40,668 bases of DNA from Alphaproteobacteria bacterium (GCA_021296375.1 JAGWAQ010000001.1:1-40668), one strand, 5' to 3'; shown: positions 7,463 to 15,852, numbered from the stretch's first letter. Notes: generated by a model not told the origin, from the sequence alone. Made by a program: numbers and translations.

Positions 7463-7540
7463 TTCATTAATTATACTTTTAGTGGTGTTGCAAGTTTTTT
7501 TAAAAAAGTTGTTTTTTTTGTACAAAAAGTTTGATAAATT
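7463..7540. promoter_or_regulatory. Early control region between repressor and Ner-like gene
   Basis: This AT-rich divergent interval holds a minus-strand -10 TATAAT (7470-7475, reading as ATTATA on plus) for the immunity operon. It also holds a perfect 14-bp palindrome TTTTTGTACAAAAA at 7515-7528 and a near-palindrome CAAG-T7-A6-GTTG at 7491-7511. For the plus strand TTGTTT followed after 17 nt by TGATAA is the best promoter candidate, placing the early transcript start a few bases before the ATG at 7548. The palindromes are candidate operators for the repressor-like and Ner-like proteins. Confidence 0.55.
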
Positions 7541-7547
7541 ATCCATC

Positions 7548-7787
7548 ATGAAAAATGACCTGATCACAATTTTTGAAATCTACGCTAGAGTTCGTCGATT
7601 CAAGCATTCGACGCTTGGCAAGAAAATCGCGCTGGCACCAGATTTTCACGCGCGGCTGAAAGTCGGGCGTGTGTCGATTCGCAAAGCCGAAGAGGTGATG
7701 CTGAAGCTGTCGGAAATCTGGCCCGAAGAAGTGCCTTGGCCGAAAGACATCCCTCGCCCGAAACCCCAAAACAAGGATGCCGCGTGA
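7548..7787 (+). CDS. Small Ner/Cro-like regulator
   Basis: A 79-aa basic protein, first gene of the rightward early operon. Residues about 17-55 (RRFKHSTLGKKIALAPDFHARLKVGRVSIRKAEEVMLKLSEIW) resemble small HTH proteins of alphaproteobacterial phages, followed by a WPxDIPRPxP tail typical of that group. Position matches Ner in Mu, which represses early and repressor transcription. There is no clear Shine-Dalgarno site before the ATG, so translation may be nearly leaderless. Regulatory role is inferred from position and family resemblance. Confidence 0.65.
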   Translation: MKNDLITIFEIYARVRRFKHSTLGKKIALAPDFHARLKVGRVSIRKAEEVMLKLSEIWPEEVPWPKDIPRPKPQNKDAA

Positions 7788-8035
7788 TGGATGCCCTCCT
7801 CAAAAAAAACGAAACGCCAACGGATGACTCCAAAAAAATCGTCGGCGCCACCAGCCTTTACGCTGCCATCGCGCGATGCACGGTGTGCGATTGGTGGATG
7901 GATAGTCAAACGGAGGCTCAGGCTGCGGCCATCAAACATTGTCAAGAGACCCACCACCGCGTCACTTTTGAAAGTGGCTACAGCTACATCATGGAAATTC
8001 CCTGGTGGAAAAAAAAGGACGAAGAGCATGGGTAA
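7787..8035 (+). CDS. Small C2H2-type zinc-finger protein
   Basis: An 82-aa protein starting on the last base of the previous stop (TGATG). It has C31-x2-C34 and H51 with H56/H57 in the pattern CTVCDWW...AIKHCQETHHRV, matching the compact C2H2-like domain (C..CGW...H...T.H.V) common in small phage and alphaproteobacterial proteins. Probably DNA- or protein-binding; the target is unknown. It overlaps the next gene by 8 nt. Confidence 0.6.
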   Translation: MDALLKKNETPTDDSKKIVGATSLYAAIARCTVCDWWMDSQTEAQAAAIKHCQETHHRVTFESGYSYIMEIPWWKKKDEEHG

Positions 8036-8408
8036 AATCCACGCCGCCACCATCCAGAAATCGCCGCGGCTTCAGCGTCTGCTCGCCGCGCTTGGTGATG
8101 GCGGCTGGCACACCACCCGTGAGCTGATGCTGAAGGCCAACGTCATGGCCGTCGGCACTTGCGTTTCGGAGCTGCGGGACAACGGGTTGACCGTCGAGTG
8201 CCGGTGCCGCGGCAAGGACAGCGCGACAGGCGCGATGATTTACGAATACCGGATTTCAAATTTCGGCAAGGGAGAGATCACACGCCCTGTGACCAGCACG
8301 GGAGGGCAGGCGAACTCATGCGCCGCTGGGCCGGATGTAAAGCCCTCCCCCATTATGCCCGGGCATGGCCCGGGGTTGTTGCAGGGCATGGGGATTTATG
8401 ATGGCTGA
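8028..8408 (+). CDS. Winged-helix-like DNA-binding protein
   Basis: A 126-aa protein whose residues about 14-76 read as a winged helix: LQRLLAALGDGGWHTTREL, then ANVMAVGTCVSELRDNGL as the recognition segment, then CRCRGK...YEYRI as the wing. The remainder is Gly/Pro-rich and poorly conserved in look. It lies in the early operon between the zinc-finger protein and unknown genes. Regulatory function is plausible but untested. Confidence 0.55.
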   Translation: MGKIHAATIQKSPRLQRLLAALGDGGWHTTRELMLKANVMAVGTCVSELRDNGLTVECRCRGKDSATGAMIYEYRISNFGKGEITRPVTSTGGQANSCAAGPDVKPSPIMPGHGPGLLQGMGIYDG

Positions 8409-8775
8409 GAGATGCATTATTTTCGGTGAGGAGCTGAGTGAGCTGGCGCGAGACGAACTGTTCAGCGCGCGGGATTACCATCTCGCCGTGCTGGATGACC
8501 CCGCCGCCCCGGCGCCGGTGCGCGAAGCCTCGCAGGCCTGGGTGCTGAAATACAACCATGCGCTGGCGCGGGATAACGACAGCTATGTTGATGAGCTTCG
8601 CGCCGGGCAGACCCGCGGCCAGACGCCGATTGTCTGGTGCGACGAGGGAGAGGTTCTGACGGAAGAATTGCCGCCATGTTCCACGGTATCACGCCCCAAA
8701 CCATCACGCCCCACGGTCTTAAGCCGGGTGATCGCGCATTTAAACCCAAACCCAAAAGCGGGGGGGCAAAAATGA
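8401..8775 (+). CDS. Hypothetical early protein
   Basis: A 124-aa protein (the adjacent ATG at 8398 is equally possible). The N-terminal half is helical and acidic (FGEELSELARDELFSARDYHLAVLDD), the C-terminal part Pro-rich. No family was recognised. It overlaps both neighbours by a few bases, so it is translated as part of the early operon. Confidence 0.55.
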   Translation: MAERCIIFGEELSELARDELFSARDYHLAVLDDPAAPAPVREASQAWVLKYNHALARDNDSYVDELRAGQTRGQTPIVWCDEGEVLTEELPPCSTVSRPKPSRPTVLSRVIAHLNPNPKAGGQK

Positions 8776-9197
8776 CAGGCTTCGGGGCTTTTTTCAATCG
8801 ACCACTGCATGTGCACGAGCGTCAGGCGCGCCTGGGCAAGTTGCGGCGCCATGGCGGGGCGGCGGCGGAAGCCCCGCAACCTGACAACAAGGCTTATGCC
8901 GTGCGGCTGAAAACCGGCAGTTTTGACATCTTTATCGGCGTGTCGGCCAAAGCCCTGCTGCAGCGTTCGCACCAGGGCGCGGCGGGAATCGCGGTGACAA
9001 CCGCGCTGGCGATCAAGCAGCTGCGGGGGGAATGGCAGGGCATCCACAACGCTGATGTGGATGTGCGGCGGGTGCCGGAGCTGGACGGTCTGCTCTGCAA
9101 TGATCTCGATTACAATCACGAGGTGGCTTTCCGTGAAGGCATCGCCACCATCCCGCCGTCCACGCGCTGGGTTATGGATGACGAGGTGCTGGCATGA
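8772..9197 (+). CDS. Hypothetical early protein
   Basis: A 141-aa protein with ATGA overlaps on both sides. The sequence has a beta-like segment AYAVRLKTGSFDIFIGVSAKAL followed by helix, and a C-terminal acidic tail. No domain could be named. Its tight coupling to the ParB-like gene suggests a role early in infection or replication. Confidence 0.55.
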   Translation: MTGFGAFFNRPLHVHERQARLGKLRRHGGAAAEAPQPDNKAYAVRLKTGSFDIFIGVSAKALLQRSHQGAAGIAVTTALAIKQLRGEWQGIHNADVDVRRVPELDGLLCNDLDYNHEVAFREGIATIPPSTRWVMDDEVLA

Positions 9198-10162
9198 GCG
9201 GCAAGATAGAACAGATTGCCATCACCTCGATCGAGATCGGCACGCGGATCCGCGGGCTTGGCCGCCATCAGGTCGAGGTGCTGAAGGAAACGATTGCGCG
9301 GCAAGGGATATTGCAACCGGTGACGATCCGCCGTCAACGTGGAGGCAATCGGCCGTTCCGGCTGATTTCCGGCTGGCACCGCATCGCCGCGGCGGAAGCG
9401 CTGGGGCATCAGGAGGTGCCGGCGGTGGTGGCGGATGTTACGGCGGCGCAAGCAGGGCTGATGGAGGTTGACGAGAATCTCGGCCAGGGGCAGATGTTTC
9501 CGATTGACAAGGCGGCGCTGGTTGCGGCAAGGTTGAGCCACTGGCAGGCGATCCATCCTGCCCGTCGAGGCGGAGATCGCAAATCTGCCGAGGCAAGAAA
9601 ATCAAAAGTGCCATCATGGCACTTTGATATTCCTGAACAAAATCAAGGATTTACCTCTGATAAAAAAATCAGGGCGGCGGCGGAGCAGGTTGCCGCTGAT
9701 TTCGGCGAAGCGACGGCGGCGGCCGTAGGCCTATCCCGCCGTCATGTTTATCGACTACTCGCGATTCACCGGCGGCTTCGCCCAAATATTCACGAGCTGA
9801 TCTACTCCACCCCCCCCAAAATCTACACCTCCATTAACCAGCTGTATCGGTTGAGCAAGGAAACCCCTGATATTCAGGCGCTGGTGCTGGCGGCGTGCCG
9901 CGACAAACAGCTGACGACGGTGTCGGCGGGGGTGCGGGTGGCCATGGGCAGGGCGGTGCCGAGGCCCGACCCAATGATGCGGTTTGAGACCTTATGGGCG
10001 TCGATGACGCGCAAGCAACGCGCCAAGGTGCTGGCGCGGCTGAAGCCGGAGTTTCTGGAATGGGAGAAAAACCCCAATAAGGCGGGGCTTGAAGTGGTGG
10101 TGGATAATGACGCGCCGCTTGAGGATGACACGCCGCGTGATGATGACGGGGTGCAAGGATGA
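9194..10162 (+). CDS. ParB-like nuclease/DNA-binding domain protein
   Basis: A 322-aa protein with a ParB N-terminal domain at about 5-100: RGLGRHQVEVLKETIARQGILQPVTI, and the box GWHRIAAAEALG at 60-71 corresponding to the ParB GxRRxxAA motif used for CTP binding. A helix-turn-helix follows at about 165-200 (AAVGLSRRHVYRLLAIHRRL). It overlaps the transposase gene by 4 bases, so the two are coupled. It might act at the phage ends, regulate, or help maintain replicating DNA; none of this is shown. The gene carries an internal AT-rich palindrome at 9605-9625. Confidence 0.8.
   Translation: MSGKIEQIAITSIEIGTRIRGLGRHQVEVLKETIARQGILQPVTIRRQRGGNRPFRLISGWHRIAAAEALGHQEVPAVVADVTAAQAGLMEVDENLGQGQMFPIDKAALVAARLSHWQAIHPARRGGDRKSAEARKSKVPSWHFDIPEQNQGFTSDKKIRAAAEQVAADFGEATAAAVGLSRRHVYRLLAIHRRLRPNIHELIYSTPPKIYTSINQLYRLSKETPDIQALVLAACRDKQLTTVSAGVRVAMGRAVPRPDPMMRFETLWASMTRKQRAKVLARLKPEFLEWEKNPNKAGLEVVVDNDAPLEDDTPRDDDGVQG
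9605..9625. repeat. Perfect 21-bp palindrome inside the ParB-like gene
   Basis: Arms AAAGTGCCAT (9605-9614) and ATGGCACTTT (9616-9625) flank a single central C, and flanking ATCA/TGAT extend the symmetry with one bulged base. It lies in an AT-rich linker between the ParB domain and the HTH. ParB proteins often bind palindromic sites within or beside their own gene, so it is a candidate centromere-like site or operator. Confidence 0.6.
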
Positions 10163-12000
10163 GCTGGATGAGCCTGAGCGAGATGCTGGCGCAACGCTGG
10201 CGCGGCTGGCCCCGCACCAGGGCGGGGGTCCGCGGCCGGTGCAAAACGCTCGGCTGGCCATCCCGCCAGCGCGGCAATAAAACGGAATTTAAATGCGATT
10301 TAACGTTGGTGCAAAAGCCGGTTAAGTCGTCATCAATGACCGCATCATCAATGGCCGCGCCGCTGGACCCGGCGGAACTGTGGCGGGGCTGGGAAGCGCG
10401 GGGTGAGCGTGACCGTGCGGTGAGCATGACGCGGGCTGACCTGCTTGACCTGCTGGATGAAATGCAGGCGCAGGGCGCGCCGCGAATGGCGGCACTGGAG
10501 GCGGTGGCGGCGCGCGGCGGTGTCAGCACGGCGAGTTTGCGCCGCTGGCGGAATCTGGTGGCCACCGTCCCGCGGGATTTATGGCCAGCGGTGCTGTTGC
10601 CTTGTCGCCGCGGGGGCCGCCCGCCGGAGATCACGACAGATCCTGCCGCCGTCGCCTTCATCAAATCTGATTATTTGCGGGCCTCGCAACCGAGCTGGTC
10701 GAGCTGCTATCAGCGGCTGATGCAGGTGGCGGAAACCCGCGGCTGGATCGTTGGCTTGCCGCGCACCCTGAAGCGGCAGGTGCTGGACAGCTTGCCGCAT
10801 GAGGTGGTGGTGGCGGCGCGCAAGGGCGAGGCTGAGCTGAAAACCATGTTTCCGCCGCAACGCCGCAAGCGCGCGCATCTCGGGGCCATGGGGGCCGTCA
10901 ACCTTGACGGCCATCTATGGGACGTGATGGTCGAGTGGGAGGACGGCACACGAAGCCGCCCGATGATGACCGCCGCCCAGGATGTCGGTTCCGGCAAGAT
11001 GCTGGCCTGGCGGCTGGCGCCGCAGGAAGACGCCTTGACGGTGCGCTTGATGCTGGCGGATATGTTCAAAAACCACGGGTTGCCGGAGAAAATTTACATG
11101 GATAACGGGCGGGCTTTTGCCGCCAAATCCATCAGCGGCGGGTCGGTCAATCGATTCCGCTTCAAATTCAAGCCCGAAGACCCCGTGGGAATCCTCAAGC
11201 TGCTGAATATCGAGGCGCATTTCACCAAGCCGTATTCCGGCCAGTCGAAGCCGATCGAGCGGGCGTTCCGGGATCTGGCGGATCATGTCGCCAAACACCC
11301 TGCCGCTGAAGGTGCTTATCTGGGCAACACCCCCGCCAATCGCCCCGACAAGGCGGGGCGTGCGGTGCCAATCGCGGAGTTCCGCAAGCTGGTCGATCAG
11401 GGCATGACCCTGCATAACGCCCGGCCGGGGCGGCAAACGGAAGCCTGCCGCGGGGTGCTGAGTTTCGATGACGCGTTTGCGGAGCTGGCGCGAGACATGC
11501 CGGTGCGGCGGGCGACGGCGGCGCAGTTGCGGCTGGCCTTGCTGGCGAGCCAGCCGGTGCGCGCCTCCCGCCAATCGGGGCTGATCGAGCTGATGGGCAA
11601 CCGGTATTGGTCGGGCTGGATGAATCAGGTGGCGGGGCAAAAAGTCGTGGTGCGGTTTGACCCTGAAGACCTCAAGCAGAATATCTATCTCTACAATCTT
11701 GAAGGCAAGTTCCTCGGCACGGCGGAGCTGTTCGCCGACGCCGGATTTGATGACATGGCGGCGGCAAAAGCCCATGAGAAAAAGCGGCGTCAGAAAACAA
11801 AATTGACGAGAGAGTTGCTGGATCTCGAACGGCGATTGTCCCCGCGCGAGGTGGCGGCGGCGATTCCTGATGTGGAATTGCCGAAGCCGGACAGCTGGCC
11901 GGTAGTCCGCATGACGCCATTGAATTTGCCGGAAGATGATGACGGCGACATCTCCGCCCGCGATCTGGCGGCGGGACTTGAAAAAATGGGAGGTCAGTAA
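10159..12000 (+). CDS. MuA-like DDE transposase
   Basis: A 613-aa protein of the Mu transposase family, which cuts the phage ends and joins them to target DNA. The catalytic triad is visible: D250 in VNLDGH, D315 in YMDNGRAF and E367 in SKPIERAF, with the spacing expected for an RNase H-fold (D-x64-D-x51-E). N-terminal HTH-like segments lie around 95-140 (LDEMQAQGAPRMAALEAVAARGGVS). A C-terminal Mu-type beta-barrel region (GNRYWSGWMNQVAGQKVVVRFDPEDL) and a basic helical tail that would contact MuB follow. It is about 50 residues shorter than MuA. It is coupled to the ParB-like gene upstream and MuB downstream. Confidence 0.92.
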   Translation: MSWMSLSEMLAQRWRGWPRTRAGVRGRCKTLGWPSRQRGNKTEFKCDLTLVQKPVKSSSMTASSMAAPLDPAELWRGWEARGERDRAVSMTRADLLDLLDEMQAQGAPRMAALEAVAARGGVSTASLRRWRNLVATVPRDLWPAVLLPCRRGGRPPEITTDPAAVAFIKSDYLRASQPSWSSCYQRLMQVAETRGWIVGLPRTLKRQVLDSLPHEVVVAARKGEAELKTMFPPQRRKRAHLGAMGAVNLDGHLWDVMVEWEDGTRSRPMMTAAQDVGSGKMLAWRLAPQEDALTVRLMLADMFKNHGLPEKIYMDNGRAFAAKSISGGSVNRFRFKFKPEDPVGILKLLNIEAHFTKPYSGQSKPIERAFRDLADHVAKHPAAEGAYLGNTPANRPDKAGRAVPIAEFRKLVDQGMTLHNARPGRQTEACRGVLSFDDAFAELARDMPVRRATAAQLRLALLASQPVRASRQSGLIELMGNRYWSGWMNQVAGQKVVVRFDPEDLKQNIYLYNLEGKFLGTAELFADAGFDDMAAAKAHEKKRRQKTKLTRELLDLERRLSPREVAAAIPDVELPKPDSWPVVRMTPLNLPEDDDGDISARDLAAGLEKMGGQ

Positions 12001-12978
12001 ATGACACAAAGTGCAGAAAAAAGTGCAGAACAGACAATCATCACCCGCAATGACGCGATCATCGATGCCGTCAAAAAGCAGATGGCGGCGGAGAAAACCT
12101 CGCAAGCGGATCTGGCGCGGGTGCTGGGGGTGTCCACCACCCTGATCAATCAGGTGCTGAAGGGAATTTACAAGGGCGACCTTGGCTCGATCCTGCTCAA
12201 GCTTGAGCAATGGAGCGCCGATCGCCGTGACGCGGCAGAGGCGCGGGCGCAGGCGGTGACGGCGCCGGATTTTATGGAAACGCCGACGGCGGTGGAGTTC
12301 ATGACGGCCCTGTCCGTCAGCCAGCAGCTGAAGAAATACATAATCATCACCGGCGCGCCGGGGGTGGGGAAGACCATGGCGGCGCGGGAATATTTCCGGC
12401 GCCACAGTGCCGTCACCATGGTGACGCTGTCGCCGGTGGTGAGCCGCCCGCTGAGCCTGCTCCAGCATCTTTCTGACGAGCTGAACATTTCAACCAGGGT
12501 GCAATCGCGGATGACCCGCAACCTGATCGACTATTGGAACGCTCGCCCCGGCGGCATGCTGATTGTTGATGAGGCGCAGCACCTCAGCACTCAGGCGCTG
12601 GATGAGCTGCGCTCGATCCATGATCAAAGCGCCGTCGGGATTGCCCTGCTGGGCAACGAGAATCTGATCGAGCGCCTAACTGGTGACAACACGGCGGTTG
12701 AATTTGGCCAGCTGCGGTCACGCTTCAGCATCCGCGTGCGGCGCCGCACGCCAATGCCGCAGGACATTGAGATGATGCTCAATGCCTGGGCGATCAGCTC
12801 AAAAGAAATGCGGGTGTTCCTCGTCAAGGTGGCCAGCAAGCTCGGGCATCTGCGAACCCTCAATAACGTGCTGGAAATGGCGGTCGCCCTTGCCCAAGGC
12901 AAGCAGGCGGCGCTTGAGCTGAAGCATCTGAAACAGGCCTATGTTTATCAATCGGGCCATCAACTCGAAGGAGCATAA
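12001..12978 (+). CDS. MuB-like AAA+ ATPase, target-capture protein
   Basis: A 325-aa protein starting directly after the transposase stop. It has an N-terminal HTH at about 35-56 (QADLARVLGVSTTLINQVLKG), Walker A GAPGVGKT at 118-125, Walker B MLIVDEAQH at 186-194 (D190, E191) and a sensor-like GIALLGNEN. This is the MuB/ExeA-type architecture: it binds target DNA with ATP, directs transposition away from the phage itself and stimulates the transposase. Length and order match MuB. Confidence 0.9.
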   Translation: MTQSAEKSAEQTIITRNDAIIDAVKKQMAAEKTSQADLARVLGVSTTLINQVLKGIYKGDLGSILLKLEQWSADRRDAAEARAQAVTAPDFMETPTAVEFMTALSVSQQLKKYIIITGAPGVGKTMAAREYFRRHSAVTMVTLSPVVSRPLSLLQHLSDELNISTRVQSRMTRNLIDYWNARPGGMLIVDEAQHLSTQALDELRSIHDQSAVGIALLGNENLIERLTGDNTAVEFGQLRSRFSIRVRRRTPMPQDIEMMLNAWAISSKEMRVFLVKVASKLGHLRTLNNVLEMAVALAQGKQAALELKHLKQAYVYQSGHQLEGA

Positions 12979-12979
12979 G

Positions 12980-13684
12980 ATGACCAATCCTGAAATGAAT
13001 TCTATCGGCAATAATGAAGAGGTGTATGTCAAAAACGCCAAGGGTCACCTTGTGCCGGAGACGTCGGTCAAGCCCGCCGACCGGCTGATTGACCAGGCGG
13101 TCAAGACGATCTTTGATCAGTATGCGATTCCCCTCAATGCGGAAATCGCGCGGTTCCGCGGCCATTGCATTGATGACATTGCGACATTGCAGAACCTTCT
13201 GCGTGAGGATTACGGAATCAAAAAAGGCGGGGTCAAGGGCAATGTGACGCTGATGAGTTACGACGGTTGCCGCAAGATCGAGCTGCAGCAGGCGCAACAC
13301 ATGACCTTCGACACCCGCATTCAGATCGCCAAGGAGCTGATCGACGAGTGCCTGACGGAATGGGCTGATGCCGGCACCCATGTCAACATCAAGACGATCA
13401 TCATGGACGCGTTTGAAGTCAATCAGCAGGGCAAGATGAGCCGCGAAAAGCTGCTCGGCCTGCGCCGCCACAATTTCGACCACCCCAAGTGGCAGACGGC
13501 GATGACGGCGATTGCCGACAGCATCACTTTCACGGGCAAGAAAGCCTATGTGCGGTTCTACCACCGCCCCGATTGCCATGCCCCCTGGGAAGCCCTGACG
13601 ATTGATATTGCCAGCGCGGCGGATGTCACCAGCCCCGACGAGGTTGATGATGCAGATGAGGATGAGGTTGCTGATGACCGCTGA
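12980..13684 (+). CDS. DUF3164 family protein
   Basis: A 234-aa protein matching the DUF3164 pattern of Mu-like phages: an N-terminal KGHLVPETSVKPADRLIDQ segment, then EDYGIKKGGVKGNVTLMSYDGCRKIEL, a LIDECLTEW helix and a C-terminal VRFYHR near-repeat. AAGGAG lies 7 nt before the ATG at 12980. In Mu-like phages it sits beside MuB; biochemical function is not established. The C-terminus is acidic (DEVDDADEDEVADD). Confidence 0.85.
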   Translation: MTNPEMNSIGNNEEVYVKNAKGHLVPETSVKPADRLIDQAVKTIFDQYAIPLNAEIARFRGHCIDDIATLQNLLREDYGIKKGGVKGNVTLMSYDGCRKIELQQAQHMTFDTRIQIAKELIDECLTEWADAGTHVNIKTIIMDAFEVNQQGKMSREKLLGLRRHNFDHPKWQTAMTAIADSITFTGKKAYVRFYHRPDCHAPWEALTIDIASAADVTSPDEVDDADEDEVADDR

Positions 13685-14453
13685 GATCGCCCCCATTCAC
13701 ACCCCGCAGAAAAGCTGGCTCAAAAAAAAGCTCATGCTGATGGGCAGGGTTCATCAGGCCGCCAAGACCTTCGGCCTGGATGACGACACCCGGCGGGATC
13801 TGATGGCGCGGGTGACGGGGGAGAGGTCCACCAAAAACATGAACCCGGGTCAGCTGGCGGCGGTGCTCGATGAGATCAACCGCATTTACCAGCCGGATCA
13901 TCCCGGGGTGCACTCGCGCTTTCCTGAAGAGAAAAAAGCGCGGGCCTTGTGGCATTCCGCCTATTACCTCGGCCTGATCGAGGATGACGGGATGCGGGCG
14001 TTCAACCGTTTTGTCACGCGCCAGACCGGGTGTCGCGACCGGCGGATGGTGCGCGGCGACTGGGACAAGGTGATCGAGGCGCTGAAGGTGATGCTGGAGC
14101 GTGACGGCGGCGTCAATTGGGCGCGGCACAAACTTGATATTGAGCCGGGCAACAAGAAGCGTTGCCCGCGGGCGGCGGTCATCCTCGCCCAATGGCGGGA
14201 GCTGGCGGAATACGCCATGGTGCCGCGCGGCAATGCCGCCATCCTTATGGCGTTCATCCAGAAAAAATACCAGCTGGCCAAGCCGCTTTCGCCTGATCAA
14301 CTGCCGGCGGAGCTGCAGGACACCATCATCCGCTATTTTGGCAAAATTCTGCGTGAGTGCCAGCGCGGCCCCGATCCAGCTGGCGGCCCCGATCCGGCTG
14401 GCGGGGGCGGCCATGACGGCGGGGGCAATGACGGAGGCGGCAATGCAGCCTGA
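13674..14453 (+). CDS. gemA: GemA-like protein (DUF1018)
   Basis: A 259-aa protein of the GemA/gp16 family. Recognisable segments are KLMLMGRVHQAAKTFGLDDDTRRDLMARVTG, the SxxxM...GQLAAVLDEI helix and a PEEKKARALWHSAYYLGLIED stretch. In Mu, GemA modulates host gene expression and DNA topology. The start at 13674 overlaps DUF3164 by 11 nt and gives the normal family N-terminus. The C-terminal 35 residues are a Gly/Pro/Asp-rich low-complexity tail (two copies of DPAGG). Confidence 0.85.
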   Translation: MTAEIAPIHTPQKSWLKKKLMLMGRVHQAAKTFGLDDDTRRDLMARVTGERSTKNMNPGQLAAVLDEINRIYQPDHPGVHSRFPEEKKARALWHSAYYLGLIEDDGMRAFNRFVTRQTGCRDRRMVRGDWDKVIEALKVMLERDGGVNWARHKLDIEPGNKKRCPRAAVILAQWRELAEYAMVPRGNAAILMAFIQKKYQLAKPLSPDQLPAELQDTIIRYFGKILRECQRGPDPAGGPDPAGGGGHDGGGNDGGGNAA

Positions 14454-14874
14454 CATAGCCCCTGTTTCCGCCCCTGTTTCAGGCAGATATATCCGCCCTC
14501 ATCTGCCGCATCCGCTCGGTATCATCGCGCAACACACCTCATTTGAAACGGCGCTGCGGGTGGCGGAAGTGCTGGGCGGCCGCCGGGTGCGCATCCCCGA
14601 CAATCACCACAAGCTGACCCTGACGACAGAAGGGGTGGTGCTGGCGCGGCTTGTTGGCGCGGCGGCGGCGGCGATTTGTGATGATGTTCATGCCAGCGCG
14701 AACCGATCCCGCGGGCTGGGCTGCACCTGGGAGATCCCCCACGCGCCGGAAGCCTGGGCCATCGCCCTGATCGAAGACGGGGTATCGATCCCTGAAGTCG
14801 CGCACCGACTGAAGAAATCGCAACGGGCGGTGCGGGATTACATCAATCGTCACCGAAAGGAGGGCGCGTCATGA
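14443..14874 (+). CDS. Mor/C-like transcription activator candidate
   Basis: A 143-aa protein with GGAGG 5 nt before the ATG at 14443. The plan resembles Mor/C activators: a helix ETALRVAEVLGGRRVRIP ending in the GGxxVxIP turn used for dimerisation and minor-groove contact, then a C-terminal HTH at about 113-137 (DGVSIPEVAHRLKKSQRAVRDYI). It follows gemA as Mor does in Mu. It is the best candidate to bind the three 19-bp motifs upstream of the late operons. It is the only Mor/C-like gene in the window, so middle and late steps may be merged. Confidence 0.65.
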   Translation: MQPDIAPVSAPVSGRYIRPHLPHPLGIIAQHTSFETALRVAEVLGGRRVRIPDNHHKLTLTTEGVVLARLVGAAAAAICDDVHASANRSRGLGCTWEIPHAPEAWAIALIEDGVSIPEVAHRLKKSQRAVRDYINRHRKEGAS

Positions 14875-15842
14875 CCGTCACCCAAACACTCTACCATTAC
14901 CATGATTTTTCAACCGGCGATAAGGTCGCCATCAAGATTTCTATTGAGACCGCCACCGCGTGTGGGTTGACGGTGCCGGAAATATGTAGCCTGCCGCTAT
15001 TGATCAAGGGCGCGAGCAAGGAGCAGATTCATAAATACAATGGCTATAAATCCCGCAGCAGCACTTGGCGGCTCATCAAATCTGTTTACGAAAAACTGGG
15101 GGCTGAAAAACCTTCTGAAATTCCGCTGGCGGCGCTGGCCCGGGGGATTTATATCGTTGAGTTTATCCGTGCAGATGCCCCTGCGGGATCGAGGTTGGGC
15201 AGTCCAGATGCCCCTGAATTCGAGGCGGCCCCTCAATCCGAGGCGGCCAGCGCAGATGCCAGCCCGGCCCCTGAATCCGAGGCGGCGGCGGACATCACGC
15301 CGAACAAGAAAGCCTATAAGATTGACCTGCAGATGGTGACGGAGATCAAGGCGATTTGGGATCACTGCTCCAACCTCAGCATTGCCTCCGCGCTCATCGC
15401 CCCGCGCTATTTTCTGACTGGCAATATTCCGCGGCAGGTGATGAATTGCCGCGGCGAGAAGGGCTGGTTTCCGCAAGAAAAATGGATGGAGCTGATCAAG
15501 ATCAGCCGCACCTATCGCCGCCATCGCGAGCCGCCGCCGCCATTGACGGAAGATGAGCTGTCGGTATTGATTGATACCGCCTGCAGAAAAGCGATGGCCG
15601 ACAACCGCCGCAAGCAGACAGAGCTGGCGGAAGGACGCGCCGCCGCTCAATCCGCAGCTCAATCCAGAACCACCGCAAATCTGGACGCCGCGGGAGAGGT
15701 ACGGGAGCGGATAGAGCGTGAGGGGTTTGGCCAGGAAGCCCCGCCGGCGGCTGATGATCTGGGGCGGTGGCGCGGCCGTGCCACCACGCTGCCCACCGGC
15801 AGCACGGCGATCGGCGATATGTACGCCGGAACCGCGGAATAG
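14871..15842 (+). CDS. Hypothetical protein with Ala/Pro-rich linker
   Basis: A 323-aa protein with an ATGA overlap with the activator gene and AAGGAGG upstream. Residues 1-100 form one globular region (TYRK-like helices, SSTWRLIKSVYEKLGAE). Residues about 103-145 are a low-complexity linker with repeated PESEAA/PQSEAA units, and 150-225 form a second region (MVTEIKAIWDHCSNLSIASALIAPRYF). The rest is charged. No family was recognised. Two separated domains suggest a binding or adaptor protein. Confidence 0.55.
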   Translation: MTVTQTLYHYHDFSTGDKVAIKISIETATACGLTVPEICSLPLLIKGASKEQIHKYNGYKSRSSTWRLIKSVYEKLGAEKPSEIPLAALARGIYIVEFIRADAPAGSRLGSPDAPEFEAAPQSEAASADASPAPESEAAADITPNKKAYKIDLQMVTEIKAIWDHCSNLSIASALIAPRYFLTGNIPRQVMNCRGEKGWFPQEKWMELIKISRTYRRHREPPPPLTEDELSVLIDTACRKAMADNRRKQTELAEGRAAAQSAAQSRTTANLDAAGEVRERIEREGFGQEAPPAADDLGRWRGRATTLPTGSTAIGDMYAGTAE

Positions 15843-15852
15843 GGGCGGTGTG

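Noticed and set aside
9595..9660. Frameshift or insertion that breaks the ParB-like gene
   Set aside because: The reading frame continues through the AT-rich stretch and the downstream HTH is intact.
10915..12468. 517-aa minus-strand open frame opposite the transposase and MuB genes
   Set aside because: It is the antisense shadow of two well-supported genes; its composition (His/Arg/Gln rich) and lack of ribosome site are typical of GC-rich shadows.
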